DNA of 42,623 nucleotides from Polyangiaceae bacterium. Its GTDB lineage: Bacteria; Myxococcota_A; Polyangia; Polyangiales; Polyangiaceae. Each line of letters opens with the position of its first letter. Within the stretch, counting starts at the first letter, position 1. Position numbers and translations under genes: made by a program. Positions 8,676 through 16,472 of the stretch are shown here, one piece after another. The notes beneath the pieces are model-generated. The model searched no databases. It was not told where the DNA came from and saw only the letters and a list, made by a program, of their open reading frames with translations. The stretch is from the NCBI GenBank assembly GCA_023150915.1, contig JAKLKA010000052.1:1-42623 (forward strand), written 5' to 3'.

Positions 8676-9197
8676 TCACCCCCCGAACAACTCCGAGTGC
8701 ACCTCGTCCAAGATTTCTTGGGACTCGGCCCGGGGGATCTCGAACACGCTCGAGAGCGCCTCGATGGCTGCGGCCTCGGCGTGGGCCACGTGATCGTCCA
8801 CGAACGCCACGCCCGCCGCCAGACGGAACGCGAAGGCGCGCGCGTCCGGCGTGGTGACGCGCCTTGCGCACGCGTCGAGCCGCGCACGCCAGCCGTCGCG
8901 CGCCAGCTTCTCGTTGAAGCGGTCGAGCAGCGCTTGCAGATCGATGCCCTTCACGTGGTGCATGTCGACCACCGCCTGAAAGCTCGCTGCCAGCTGCTCG
9001 AGCTCGTCTTTTTGCACCACGCCGTCCACGGCGGCCATCAGGAACATGGTCTCGAGCGTGGCCTCGAACTCGGCGGCGCGCGCCTGGGTGGTGTCGTCGA
9101 GCTGCTCGCCGGGCCTGAGGCTCTTCGCCAGCGCGTGGGCGGCCTCACCGGCGGTGACGCCGGTGGCGATCTTTCGGAGACGAGCTTCGAGGGCCAT
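8676..9197 (-). CDS. TerB-like (TerB/DjlA-type) protein
   Basis: Cytoplasmic, all-helical protein of 173 aa. Residues of about 45-165 fit a TerB-like domain: a helix with FLMAAVDGVVQKDELEQL, an acidic DG turn typical of the first metal-binding half, and a second half with GVAFVDDHVAHAEAAAIEAL. TerB-like domains occur in tellurite-resistance operons and in stand-alone stress proteins, but no ter gene is nearby, so a tellurite role should not be inferred. I use the ATG at 9197; the frame stays open far upstream but that region overlaps recO. It lies 17 bp downstream of recO on the same strand. A second TerB-like gene lies at 26149. Confidence 0.75.
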   Translation of the reverse strand: MALEARLRKIATGVTAGEAAHALAKSLRPGEQLDDTTQARAAEFEATLETMFLMAAVDGVVQKDELEQLAASFQAVVDMHHVKGIDLQALLDRFNEKLARDGWRARLDACARRVTTPDARAFAFRLAAGVAFVDDHVAHAEAAAIEALSSVFEIPRAESQEILDEVHSELFGG

Positions 9198-9214
9198 GGC
9201 CGGGACTCTAGCAT

Positions 9215-9946
9215 TCAATCGAAGCCCAGATGCGCCCGGAACCCGCGCTCGACCAGATCGAGCGCCACGTCCAGATCCGACTGCTCCAGGGCGCCCGGCT
9301 CGCCGGCGGCCGCCCGGATCATCCGCAGGCGCGGCGCGCTGGCGATGCGAAAGGCGGCGCCGCCGCAGCTCCGGCACACCAGACCGCCGCGGGCGACGTC
9401 GACCTGGCCGGAATTCCCCGCGGGGCAGGGCTTTCCGCACGAGACGCAGCGCTCCAGATCCAGGCCCCAGCCGAACGCCGCGAGCAACGCGAGACCGGTC
9501 TGCGCCAGCTCGGTGCGCGCGCTGCCCGCGGCGTCGAGTGCGTCGAGGCGTGCCAAGAGCGCGTCGAGCGCGCGCCACACTTCGGGCTCGGGGGTCCGCG
9601 GCGGCGCGGCTCGCCGCACCCAGCCCAGGGCGCGGCCGGCGGCCTCCATCTGCTCGAGGCTGGTCAAGAGCCGGGTTCGCGGCGTCTCGATCTTCGACTC
9701 GCGGAGCGCCATCAACTCGGACGTTGCCCGCTCGTCGAGACGCATCGAGAGGGTGTGCAGCGGTTCGAGCACGCCGCCGAAGCGGCGCTGGCTCTTCCGC
9801 GCACCCCGGGCGAGCGCGCTGACCTTGCCGAGCGACTCGGTGAACAGCGTGAGCACCAGATCGCTGTCGCCGTAGTCGACGCGCCGAACCACCAGGGCAC
9901 GGGTGGTGTGGGTGCGCGTCGCGATGCGAGAGCGCGCCGTCGCCAC
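9215..9946 (-). CDS. recO: DNA repair protein RecO
   Basis: Recombination mediator that helps load RecA onto SSB-coated DNA in the RecFOR pathway. The 243 aa chain has the N-terminal OB-fold signature (RALVVRRVDYGDSDLVLTLF, then GKVSALARGARKS), the helical middle part and the zinc-ribbon pair CVSCGKPC and CRSCGG seen in many RecO proteins. The GTG at 9946 sits two bases after the stop of the RodZ-like gene, giving tight coupling and the correct N-terminus; longer in-frame extensions would run through that gene. The family is clear despite low overall conservation of RecO. Confidence 0.92.
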   Translation of the reverse strand: MATARSRIATRTHTTRALVVRRVDYGDSDLVLTLFTESLGKVSALARGARKSQRRFGGVLEPLHTLSMRLDERATSELMALRESKIETPRTRLLTSLEQMEAAGRALGWVRRAAPPRTPEPEVWRALDALLARLDALDAAGSARTELAQTGLALLAAFGWGLDLERCVSCGKPCPAGNSGQVDVARGGLVCRSCGGAAFRIASAPRLRMIRAAAGEPGALEQSDLDVALDLVERGFRAHLGFD

Positions 9947-9948
9947 GG

Positions 9949-10380
9949 TCAGGCGCGCGCCGACGGCGCGGCCACGCCGCTCAGCTCTTGCGGCATGTCG
10001 TCGCCGCGGGGCTTGAGCACGATGCTGAGCGCCAGCGTGAACAAGATCAGCAAGAGGACGAAGGCCAGCGCGACACCGTAGCGCCGGCCGCGGGCCGGCC
10101 GCACCGCCGGGTTGCTGGTCGAGAGCGGCAGCGGGGTCACCCACGCCACGCGGCGGCTCGCGGTGTAGCGCGCGAGCACGTCTTCCGGCTCGAGACCCAC
10201 CGCCCGAGAATACGACTTGAGAAAGCCGCGCACGAAGACCTCACCGGGCAGCTCGTCGAACCGATCGGACTCGATGCGCTCGACGCTCGACATCGGCACG
10301 CGCGTCGCGCGGCTGATTTCCTCGGCGCTCATCCGCTTCTCCAAGCGGTGCCGACGCAGGAGCTGTCCCACGGTCTCCAT
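9949..10380 (-). CDS. RodZ-like HTH membrane protein
   Basis: Short RodZ-type protein of 143 aa. Residues 1-70 form the Xre-like HTH_25 domain (METVGQLLRRHRLEKRMSAE, then IERIESDRFDELPGEVFVRGF in similar form), the surface that binds MreB in RodZ. A basic juxtamembrane patch (RPARGRRYG) precedes a single helix at about 101-121. Only some 20 residues follow the helix, so the usual periplasmic DUF4115 domain is missing. The gene directly follows a PilF/Tgl-like gene (15 bp gap) and precedes recO. The pilF-rodZ adjacency is also known in gammaproteobacteria, where it is followed by ispG. A role in shape or cytoskeleton is inference. Confidence 0.85.
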   Translation of the reverse strand: METVGQLLRRHRLEKRMSAEEISRATRVPMSSVERIESDRFDELPGEVFVRGFLKSYSRAVGLEPEDVLARYTASRRVAWVTPLPLSTSNPAVRPARGRRYGVALAFVLLLILFTLALSIVLKPRGDDMPQELSGVAAPSARA

Positions 10381-10395
10381 GGCGAGGCAGAGAGC

Positions 10396-11196
10396 CTACT
10401 TGAGATTGGCCAGGATGGAGCTGCATTCTTTGCCCGCGGGCGAGGTGGGCATCAGCTCTTTGCATTTGCGCAGGTCGGGCGCAGCGTCGGCCCCGCGCCC
10501 CAGCTTCACCAGGACTCGGCCCCGGCCCAGATAGGCGTCTTGCAGGCCCTTGCAGGCGGGCGACTCGGTCTCGAGCGCGCGGCCGTAGGCTTCGACAGCC
10601 TCGGTGAGCTGCTTCTTCTTCTCGTGCGCCACCCCCAGGCGGAAGTTGCCCACGCAGAACAGGGGTTGGGCCGCCACGCTGCGCGACAGCGCGTCGATCG
10701 CGGCGTCGAGCTTCCCCTTCTCCAGATACGCCCAGCCGAGATTTCCCCAAGCATTCTCGGGGGTCTGGTACAGCATGTCTTCCGAAAGGGGGCGCAGAAC
10801 GGCGATCGCCTCGTCGTACTTCTTCGAGTGGATGAGCACCACGCCCAGCGTGTTCTTGGCCTCCCGGAAGTCCTCTTTCGCCTGGATCGAGGCGCGGGCG
10901 TACTTCTCGGCGTCCGGCAGGCGGCACTCGTCCTTCGGCGTGCTGCACAGAGCCAGGTAGATCAGGGCCACCAGGTGCGACGCCTCGTGGTTGTCGGCGT
11001 GCAGATCCACCGCCTTGAGGGCGTGCTCCAGCGCCTTGCGCGGGTTCTTCTGCCGCAAGAAGGTGTCCCGGGCGATGTCGTATTCGGCCTCGCTCATCCG
11101 CTCGGGGTCGCCGCCCCCGGGCGAGTTGGCCCCGCCGCCGAGGCAGCCCCCCACACCCAGCGCCACGCTGATGGCCGCGAGCCGTCGAATCCACAT
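10396..11196 (-). CDS. TPR lipoprotein, PilF/Tgl/PilW-like
   Basis: Predicted outer-membrane lipoprotein of 266 aa. The signal peptide ends in a lipobox, VGGC with acylated C18, and a Gly/Pro-rich tether follows. The rest is a row of about five tetratricopeptide repeats; clear ones contain ALEHALKAVDLHADNHEAS, AKNTLGVVLIHSKKYDEAI and AWGNLGWAYLEKGKLDAAI. Paired cysteines in the TPRs (CSTPKDEC) and near the end (CKEL, KECS) suggest disulfides outside the cytoplasm. PilF/PilW/Tgl proteins are pilotins for assembly of the type IV pilus secretin PilQ. Architecture, length and the RodZ-like neighbour support this assignment, but TPR lipoproteins are numerous, so the pilus role is probable rather than proved. 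Confidence 0.8.
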   Translation of the reverse strand: MWIRRLAAISVALGVGGCLGGGANSPGGGDPERMSEAEYDIARDTFLRQKNPRKALEHALKAVDLHADNHEASHLVALIYLALCSTPKDECRLPDAEKYARASIQAKEDFREAKNTLGVVLIHSKKYDEAIAVLRPLSEDMLYQTPENAWGNLGWAYLEKGKLDAAIDALSRSVAAQPLFCVGNFRLGVAHEKKKQLTEAVEAYGRALETESPACKGLQDAYLGRGRVLVKLGRGADAAPDLRKCKELMPTSPAGKECSSILANLK

Positions 11197-11235
11197 CCCG
11201 GCCGGCGATACCGCACGCCTCCGGGCGAGTCAACG

Positions 11236-11943
11236 CTAGGTGCCTGAGATCGCAGTGGTCTTGGAAGCTGCTTCTTCGTCGCCCAGGATCTGGTCGCGGA
11301 CGCCCAGCAGGCCGTACAGCTCTTGCAGCGCGCTGGGATCGGGCAGGGCCACGGTTTCGTCGACAATCTGCACGTAGCCGCGGTCTCTGAGCTGCTGAAC
11401 GATGCGCTTCACCGTGTCGACGTCGAGCCCGACGCGGGCCGAGAGCTCGAGCGGCGAGACCGCCAGCTCGACCGGCCCCTGGCCCTGACCCTCGGCGATG
11501 GCGTGCCGCGCGAGCTTGATCAGCGAGACCACCACCTTGGAGTGCGAATCGCGCAGCATCAGCACCTCGATCTGGTCCTCGGCGTCGCGCAACCTGCGGA
11601 TCAGCTGCTGCAACACCCGGCTGCCGACCGCGGCGTTGCTCGAAAGCACCTGCTGGAAGGTCGAGTGGTCCAGGGCCAGCGCCATCCCGTCGGACAGGGC
11701 CACGGCCGTCGAGTTGTGGAGCCCGCCCCGGACCAACGCCGATTCTCCGAACAGATCCCCGGGCCTGAGCACGCGCAGCCCGCGCTCCATGGCGCCCACC
11801 TGCTTGATCAGGCGCACCCGCCCGTTCTGCAGCAGATAGGCCTCGACCGCCGGTGAGCCGTCCCGGAACAGGACGTCGCCCGCCGCAAACTGCCTGCCGA
11901 ACCGGGCGAGCAAGCGCTCTTGCTGATCTTCGGGGCTCGGCAC
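11236..11943 (-). CDS. Crp/Fnr-family transcriptional regulator
   Basis: Cyclic-nucleotide-type regulator of 235 aa. Residues of about 10-125 form the beta-roll effector domain, with the conserved RPGDLFGESALV in place of the CRP phosphate-binding cassette; the Arg that would contact cyclic phosphate is not evident, so the ligand is uncertain. A long dimer helix leads to a winged HTH (SPLELSARVGLDVDTVKRIVQ). No Fnr-type cysteine cluster is seen. I prefer the GTG at 11943, which gives a typical N-terminus (VPSPEDQQERLLARFG); a TTG at 11979 would overlap the tsaB stop as TTGA and add 12 residues. It is probably cotranscribed with tsaB. Confidence 0.85.
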   Translation of the reverse strand: MPSPEDQQERLLARFGRQFAAGDVLFRDGSPAVEAYLLQNGRVRLIKQVGAMERGLRVLRPGDLFGESALVRGGLHNSTAVALSDGMALALDHSTFQQVLSSNAAVGSRVLQQLIRRLRDAEDQIEVLMLRDSHSKVVVSLIKLARHAIAEGQGQGPVELAVSPLELSARVGLDVDTVKRIVQQLRDRGYVQIVDETVALPDPSALQELYGLLGVRDQILGDEEAASKTTAISGT

Positions 11944-11975
11944 GCCGGCAGTCTGCCAGCAGGTTCGAGCGATCT

Positions 11976-12650
11976 TCAACCCGCTCGGCGGACGATGGGC
12001 GAGGGGGGCAGGTTCTGTGGGGTCGCGCCCGAGTCCCGAACGTAGAGCGGCTCGCGCACCGAGTCGGCCGGGTCGCGCCCCGCGACCAAGACGGCGATGC
12101 CCGCGGCGTCGGGCAGGTCGCTGGTTTCGGAGCGAAAAACCGAGGGCGCACCGAGGGCGGGGCCGATCTCACCCAGGAAGACCGCCCCCGGATAGCGCTC
12201 AGCCAGAGAGGCGAGACCCGACGCGCGAGGCAATGCCTCGGCGATGCCCTCGGGCCTGCCGGCCCCGGCGAACGCCTGCGCGAAGATCTCGTCGCGCCGG
12301 GCATCGAGCAGCGCGACCCGCGGCCAACCCACCTCGGCGGGGCACGCCGCGGCCATGGCCTCGAGCGAGCCGGCGCCGATCCAGGGACGATCGAGCCCGA
12401 GCGCGATGCCTTGGGCGAAGGCGATACCCACCCGCAGGCCCGTGAAGCTGCCGGGCCCCATGCCCACCCCCAGGCGATCCAGCTGGTGCTTCGACCACCC
12501 GGCTTCGGCCAGCACCTGGTCCAGCAGGGCGCGCAGGCGCTCGGCGTGGGCGTTCAGCTCGGAGTGGGTGGCCCGCGCCACCAGGCGCGTGCCCTCGGCC
12601 AGGACCACCGACCCGCGACGCGACGACGTCTCGATGCAGAGCAGGCGCAC
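11976..12650 (-). CDS. tsaB: tRNA threonylcarbamoyladenosine biosynthesis protein TsaB
   Basis: Partner of TsaD and TsaE in t6A37 modification of ANN-decoding tRNAs. The 224 aa ASKHA-fold chain begins with LLCIETSSRRGSVVL, the phosphate-1 strand pair of the family, and has the hallmark GPGSFTGLRVG at about residues 65-75. Like other TsaB proteins it lacks the metal-binding His pair of TsaD. The GTG start at 12650 gives the standard N-terminus. It is the first gene of a minus-strand run and is divergent from the aminotransferase gene with a 79 bp gap. The partner genes tsaC, tsaD and tsaE are not in the window. Confidence 0.93.
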   Translation of the reverse strand: MRLLCIETSSRRGSVVLAEGTRLVARATHSELNAHAERLRALLDQVLAEAGWSKHQLDRLGVGMGPGSFTGLRVGIAFAQGIALGLDRPWIGAGSLEAMAAACPAEVGWPRVALLDARRDEIFAQAFAGAGRPEGIAEALPRASGLASLAERYPGAVFLGEIGPALGAPSVFRSETSDLPDAAGIAVLVAGRDPADSVREPLYVRDSGATPQNLPPSPIVRRAG

Positions 12651-12729
12651 GCCGCGACCGATAGCAGCTGGGCGACGTCGTGACCAGACTGCTGCGGGGG
12701 GCGCGCGCTCGCGCTATGACGGGCGCGCC

Positions 12730-14337
12730 ATGCAGAGCGCCTTCGACCGATTCGCCAAGAGCTTCCTCGGCCTCGAGCGCCGGGACCGGGTGTTCGAACA
12801 GAGCACGCCCGAGCGTCGCATCTACCTGGACACCACGGCCACGGCGTTGATGCCCGAGGTGGTGTGGCGAGGGCTCGAGCGGTACTTCGCGGCGGCCTGC
12901 GCCAACAGCCACACCGAGGCCCACCGCGCCGGGCGCGACACCACGCGCGCCATCGAGGACAGTCGCGACGCCATCGGGCGGCTGGTCGGCTATCGGCGCG
13001 ACTCGGACGTGGTGCTGTTCACCGCCAACGGCGCCACCGGTGCGATCAACTTCCTGGCGCGGGCGCTCTTTCCGTCCGAGCTGCGCGCGGTGAACAAGCG
13101 CTTTCCCGGCGGCGCGCCGGCCGAGCTGGTGCAAGCGCTGGCGGCGACCCTGGGCGAGACCGGTCGCGCGGTGCTGGGCGAGATGATCGAGCGCCCGCTG
13201 GTGGTGGTCACCATGATGGAGCACCACTCGAATCTGATCCCTTGGATGGAAGCGGTGGGTCACCACAACCTCCGGGCGGTGCGCGTCGATCCGCGGACCG
13301 GCGGGCTGAACCTGGCCGATCTGGACCGCATTCTGGAGACGGAGGGCCGCCGCGTGCGCCTGGTGGCGGTCACCGGGGTGTCCAACGTGACCGGGATCGT
13401 CAATCCGGTGCACGCCATCGCGCGCCGCGCTCACGCGGTGGGTGCGCAGATCTTGGTCGACGGCGCGCAGTGGGTGCCCCACGGCCGGGTCGAGATGCAC
13501 GCCGCCGACCCCGCCGAATCCATCGACTACCTGGTGCTCAGCGGACACAAGCTGTACGCGCCCGGCAGTCGAGGGGCGTTGATCGGAAGCCTTTCGACCT
13601 TGAGCGGCCGGCGCTGCGTCACCGACGTGGGGGGGGGCATGGTCGAGTACGTCACGATGGACGACTTCGAGATCAAGGACGACGTGGCCGCGCGCGAAGA
13701 GGCCGGCACGCCCAACATCCCCGGCTCCATCGCCATGGGCCTGGTGGGCGAGACGCTGCTTCGCATCGGGATGGACGTGGTCGCGGAGCGCGAGCACCAG
13801 TTGACCGAGCGGCTGGTGCGGCGCCTCGAGCGCGTGCCCGGGCTCACCCTCTACGGCAGCACCGACCTGTCGGCGGTCCCTCGCGCTGGCGTGGTCAGCT
13901 TCAACCTGGCCGGGCTGCACTACGGGCTCGTGGCGGCGTACCTCAACGACTTCCACGACATCGCGGTTCGCCACGGCTGCTTCTGCGCGCACCCCTACGT
14001 CAAGGCGCTGATCGGCGTCGACGAGCAGACCGAAGCCAGCTACCGCCGCGAGATGCTGTGCGGTGATCGCCGTAACGTGCCTGGCATGGTGCGGGCGTCG
14101 CTCGGGGTCTACTCGACGGACGACGACGTCGAGGCGCTGGGCGAGGCGCTCGAGCGGCTCGCGAAGCGTGCCGACGAGATGGCCGGGCGGTACGTCGGCG
14201 GTCTGGACGGGCGCTTCTTGCTGGCCGGAGCCAGCGAGCTGCCGACCACCTATTCCGTGGGCGAAGAGGTCGAGGCCTGGCTGGGCGGGCCGGGGCCCGG
14301 GGCAGCGCGCGGGGCCGAGCGCGTCGAAGTGCACTGA
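12730..14337 (+). CDS. Class V aminotransferase, cysteine desulfurase/selenocysteine lyase fold
   Basis: PLP enzyme of 535 aa. The Schiff-base lysine is K274 in SGHKLYAPGS, the cofactor Asp and Gln are D244 and Q247 in DGAQ, and the stacking His is in the MEHHSN motif at 163-168. C417 and C419 in RHGCFCAHP align with the catalytic-Cys loop of SufS (RAGHHCAQP), so desulfurase or lyase activity is possible. The chain is longer than SufS (about 410 aa), with an insertion near residues 120-158 and a C-terminal tail after about 490. No suf or isc scaffold gene is adjacent. I use the ATG at 12730; the open frame upstream overlaps tsaB antisense and is not credible. Exact substrate is unknown. Confidence 0.85.
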   Translation: MQSAFDRFAKSFLGLERRDRVFEQSTPERRIYLDTTATALMPEVVWRGLERYFAAACANSHTEAHRAGRDTTRAIEDSRDAIGRLVGYRRDSDVVLFTANGATGAINFLARALFPSELRAVNKRFPGGAPAELVQALAATLGETGRAVLGEMIERPLVVVTMMEHHSNLIPWMEAVGHHNLRAVRVDPRTGGLNLADLDRILETEGRRVRLVAVTGVSNVTGIVNPVHAIARRAHAVGAQILVDGAQWVPHGRVEMHAADPAESIDYLVLSGHKLYAPGSRGALIGSLSTLSGRRCVTDVGGGMVEYVTMDDFEIKDDVAAREEAGTPNIPGSIAMGLVGETLLRIGMDVVAEREHQLTERLVRRLERVPGLTLYGSTDLSAVPRAGVVSFNLAGLHYGLVAAYLNDFHDIAVRHGCFCAHPYVKALIGVDEQTEASYRREMLCGDRRNVPGMVRASLGVYSTDDDVEALGEALERLAKRADEMAGRYVGGLDGRFLLAGASELPTTYSVGEEVEAWLGGPGPGAARGAERVEVH

Positions 14338-14387
14338 ACGCCCCGCTGGCTAGCGGCACGCGCGGGGCTGGCGTAGAAATCTCGGCG

Positions 14388-16310
14388 ATGGCGGCCCCCG
14401 GCACAGAACCTCCCCGAGCGGAGACCGAGTACCTCGGCCACCTGCCGGTGGGCGTGTACCGAACCACGCCGGACGGCGCCTTCCTCTACGCCAACGCCGA
14501 GCTCGCTCGCCTGCTGGGGTTCGGGTCGGTGGCCGAGCTCATGGCGGTGAGCACGCGCGACCTGTACGCCGACCCCGCCGATCGTTCCCGCTGGCAGGCG
14601 CTGATCGCGACCGAGGGCCGGGTCACCGACTTCGAAGTCCAGAAGCGCCGCAAGGACGGCACCCCCTTGTGGCTGCGGGACAACGCGCGGGCGGTGCTCG
14701 ACGCCTCGGGCGCCGTGGCCTTCTACGAGGGCGCGGTGATCGACGTCACCCGCCAACACCAGGCCGAAGCCGAGCTCCGGGCGAGCGAAGGCCGATACCG
14801 CGCCCTGGTCGACGCCATCCCCGACGCCATCTTCTTGTTCGGGTCGGACCGGCTGTGCCAAGACGCGCGCCTGGGCGCGCTGTCGCGCATGTTTCCGCCC
14901 GTGGCGCGCTGCTTGGGTGCCCCGCCCGAGGCCATCTTCGACGAAGCCCTGGCGAAGCTGTGCCGGTCGGCCGCCGATACGGCACGCGACGGCGGCCCGG
15001 TCGCCATCGAGCATGCTGCGAAGGGTCCGCATGGCGACGCCTTCTTCGACGTCTGCGTGACCGCCACCGACGGCGGCGGCGCGCTGGTGCTGCTGCGCGA
15101 CGCCACCTCGACCCGCCGCTTCCGCGAGTGGATGGTGCGCAGCGAGCGCCTGGCGTCGGTGGGCAGCCTGGCCACCGGCGTGGCGCACGAGATCAACAAC
15201 CCGCTGACCGCAGTGGTCGCCAACACCGATTTCGCGCGCGAGCTGGTGGCCCAGTGTCGGGTCGACGCCGAAGATCGCATCGCCCGCCACGATCCGGCAT
15301 TCGACGCGCGAGCGAGTCAGGCGCTGCGCCAGGCCGAAGAGGCGCTGGACGAGGTCTCGCAGGGCGCCAGCCGCATCGCCGACGCGGTGCGGGCTCTCAA
15401 ATCGGTGGCCGAGCCGTCGGACGACGTCCCCAGCTCGGTGGTGCTCGAGGCGGTGCTCGAGACCGCGATGCGCGTCGTGAAGAACCACATCCGGCACCGC
15501 GCCGAGCTGGTCCGTCAGATCGAGCGGCTGCCCCCGGTGTGGGGGAACGCCACCCGACTCGAGGACGTGTTCGTGGGCCTGCTGGTCAACGCGGCAGAAG
15601 CCATCGAGCCGGGGCGTGCCGACGAAAACGAGATCCGCATCGCCGCCCGCGAGGGAGCCGACGGGCGCGTGGTGGTCGAGCTCAGCGACACCGGTGCGGG
15701 CATCGCCACCACCGAGGTGGATCGCATCTTCGACCCGTTCTACACCACCAAGGCGTCCGGCCGCAGCACGGGCATGGGCCTGTCGGTGTGCCGCGCGATC
15801 CTGTCGTCGCTGGGCGGTGAGATCCAGGTCACCAGCACTCCCGGCAAGGGCACCACCTTCACCGTGCAGCTGCTGTCGGCCAAGACCGCGCCGGCGCCGC
15901 GCCCGACCTTGCCAGTGCGCCCCCGCGGTCGCGTTCGGGGTAGGGTCGCCGTGATCGACGACGACTCCATCGTGGGGAGCGCCTTCGAGCGCATGCTGAG
16001 CGGCGAGCACGACGTGTTCGTTGCCCAGGCGGCGCAGACGGTGCTCGACGCCCTCGACCGCGGCGAACGGTACGACGTGATCTTGTGCGACGTGATGATG
16101 CCGGTGCTCACCGGCGTGGCGTTCCACCAGATCGTGACCGAGCGTCACCCGGACCAAGCGCCCGCCATCATGTTCATCTCGGGCGGCGTCTTCACCGACG
16201 ACATGCGGCGCTATCTGGCCCAGATCCCCAACGTGACCCTGGAGAAACCGGTGCTTCCAGGGACCTTGCTCCGGGCCGTGGGCGAGCAGGTCGAGCGGGC
16301 ACGAGCGTGA
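14388..16310 (+). CDS. PAS-domain hybrid sensor histidine kinase with C-terminal receiver
   Basis: Predicted soluble two-component hybrid kinase of 640 aa with no membrane helix. Order: PAS domain (about 10-125, with PAC motif DFEVQKRRKDG), a second, weaker PAS-like region (about 130-245), HisKA with phospho-acceptor H267 in GVAHEINNPL, HATPase_c with N401 (N box), DTGAGI at 434-439 and GMGLSV at 462-467, then a receiver domain from about 518 with D524/D525, phospho-acceptor D568 in LCDVMMP and K620. All catalytic residues are intact. A hybrid kinase of this form usually needs a separate phosphotransfer protein or output regulator; none is nearby. It is 50 bp downstream of the aminotransferase gene. 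The sensed signal is unknown. Confidence 0.92.
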   Translation: MAAPGTEPPRAETEYLGHLPVGVYRTTPDGAFLYANAELARLLGFGSVAELMAVSTRDLYADPADRSRWQALIATEGRVTDFEVQKRRKDGTPLWLRDNARAVLDASGAVAFYEGAVIDVTRQHQAEAELRASEGRYRALVDAIPDAIFLFGSDRLCQDARLGALSRMFPPVARCLGAPPEAIFDEALAKLCRSAADTARDGGPVAIEHAAKGPHGDAFFDVCVTATDGGGALVLLRDATSTRRFREWMVRSERLASVGSLATGVAHEINNPLTAVVANTDFARELVAQCRVDAEDRIARHDPAFDARASQALRQAEEALDEVSQGASRIADAVRALKSVAEPSDDVPSSVVLEAVLETAMRVVKNHIRHRAELVRQIERLPPVWGNATRLEDVFVGLLVNAAEAIEPGRADENEIRIAAREGADGRVVVELSDTGAGIATTEVDRIFDPFYTTKASGRSTGMGLSVCRAILSSLGGEIQVTSTPGKGTTFTVQLLSAKTAPAPRPTLPVRPRGRVRGRVAVIDDDSIVGSAFERMLSGEHDVFVAQAAQTVLDALDRGERYDVILCDVMMPVLTGVAFHQIVTERHPDQAPAIMFISGGVFTDDMRRYLAQIPNVTLEKPVLPGTLLRAVGEQVERARA

Positions 16311-16326
16311 CGCTCGCGATAAGCGC

Positions 16327-16354
16327 TTGCAATCTGTGAAAAAACGTCTACCTT
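16327..16354 (+). promoter_or_regulatory. Candidate promoter for tRNA-Pro
   Basis: TTGCAA (16327-16332) and TACCTT (16349-16354) are 16 bases apart in a short AT-richer patch that includes AAAAAA. Transcription would start near 16361, just before the tRNA at 16386. A hairpin, CCCTCGC (16362-16368) with GCGAGGG (16375-16381), lies between; it could be a leader element or a weak end for the upstream kinase mRNA, but it has no T-tract. Confidence 0.4.
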
Positions 16355-16385
16355 CCGCGAACCCTCGCGACCAAGCGAGGGGGTT

Positions 16386-16463
16386 CGGGGCGTAGCGCAG
16401 CCTGGATAGCGCACCAGACTGGGGGTCTGGGGGTCCCGGGTTCAAATCCCGGCGCCCCGACCA
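16386..16463 (+). tRNA. tRNA-Pro (anticodon GGG)
   Basis: The acceptor stem is CGGGGCG (16386-16392) with CGCCCCG (16453-16459), followed by discriminator A and an encoded CCA. The D arm is GCGC around AGCCTGGATA, the anticodon stem is CCAGA/TCTGG around CTGGGGG giving anticodon GGG, and the T arm is CCGGG-TTCAAAT-CCCGG. It reads CCC codons, and CCU by wobble. Unlike tRNA-Val in this window it encodes its CCA. Confidence 0.96.
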
Positions 16464-16472
16464 TTTTCAGCT

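Noticed and set aside
8676-9197. Tellurite resistance locus from the TerB-like domain
   Set aside because: No terA, terC, terD or terE gene is near; TerB-like domains occur widely in unrelated proteins.
12199-14334. A 711-codon open frame on the minus strand across the aminotransferase gene
   Set aside because: Long antisense frames are expected at this GC content. The sense frame has the full PLP-enzyme motif set, and the antisense protein is His/Arg/Gly-rich with no family pattern.
14250-16445. A 731-codon minus-strand frame opposite the hybrid kinase
   Set aside because: The plus strand carries intact PAS, HisKA, HATPase and receiver motifs; the other strand is compositional shadow.
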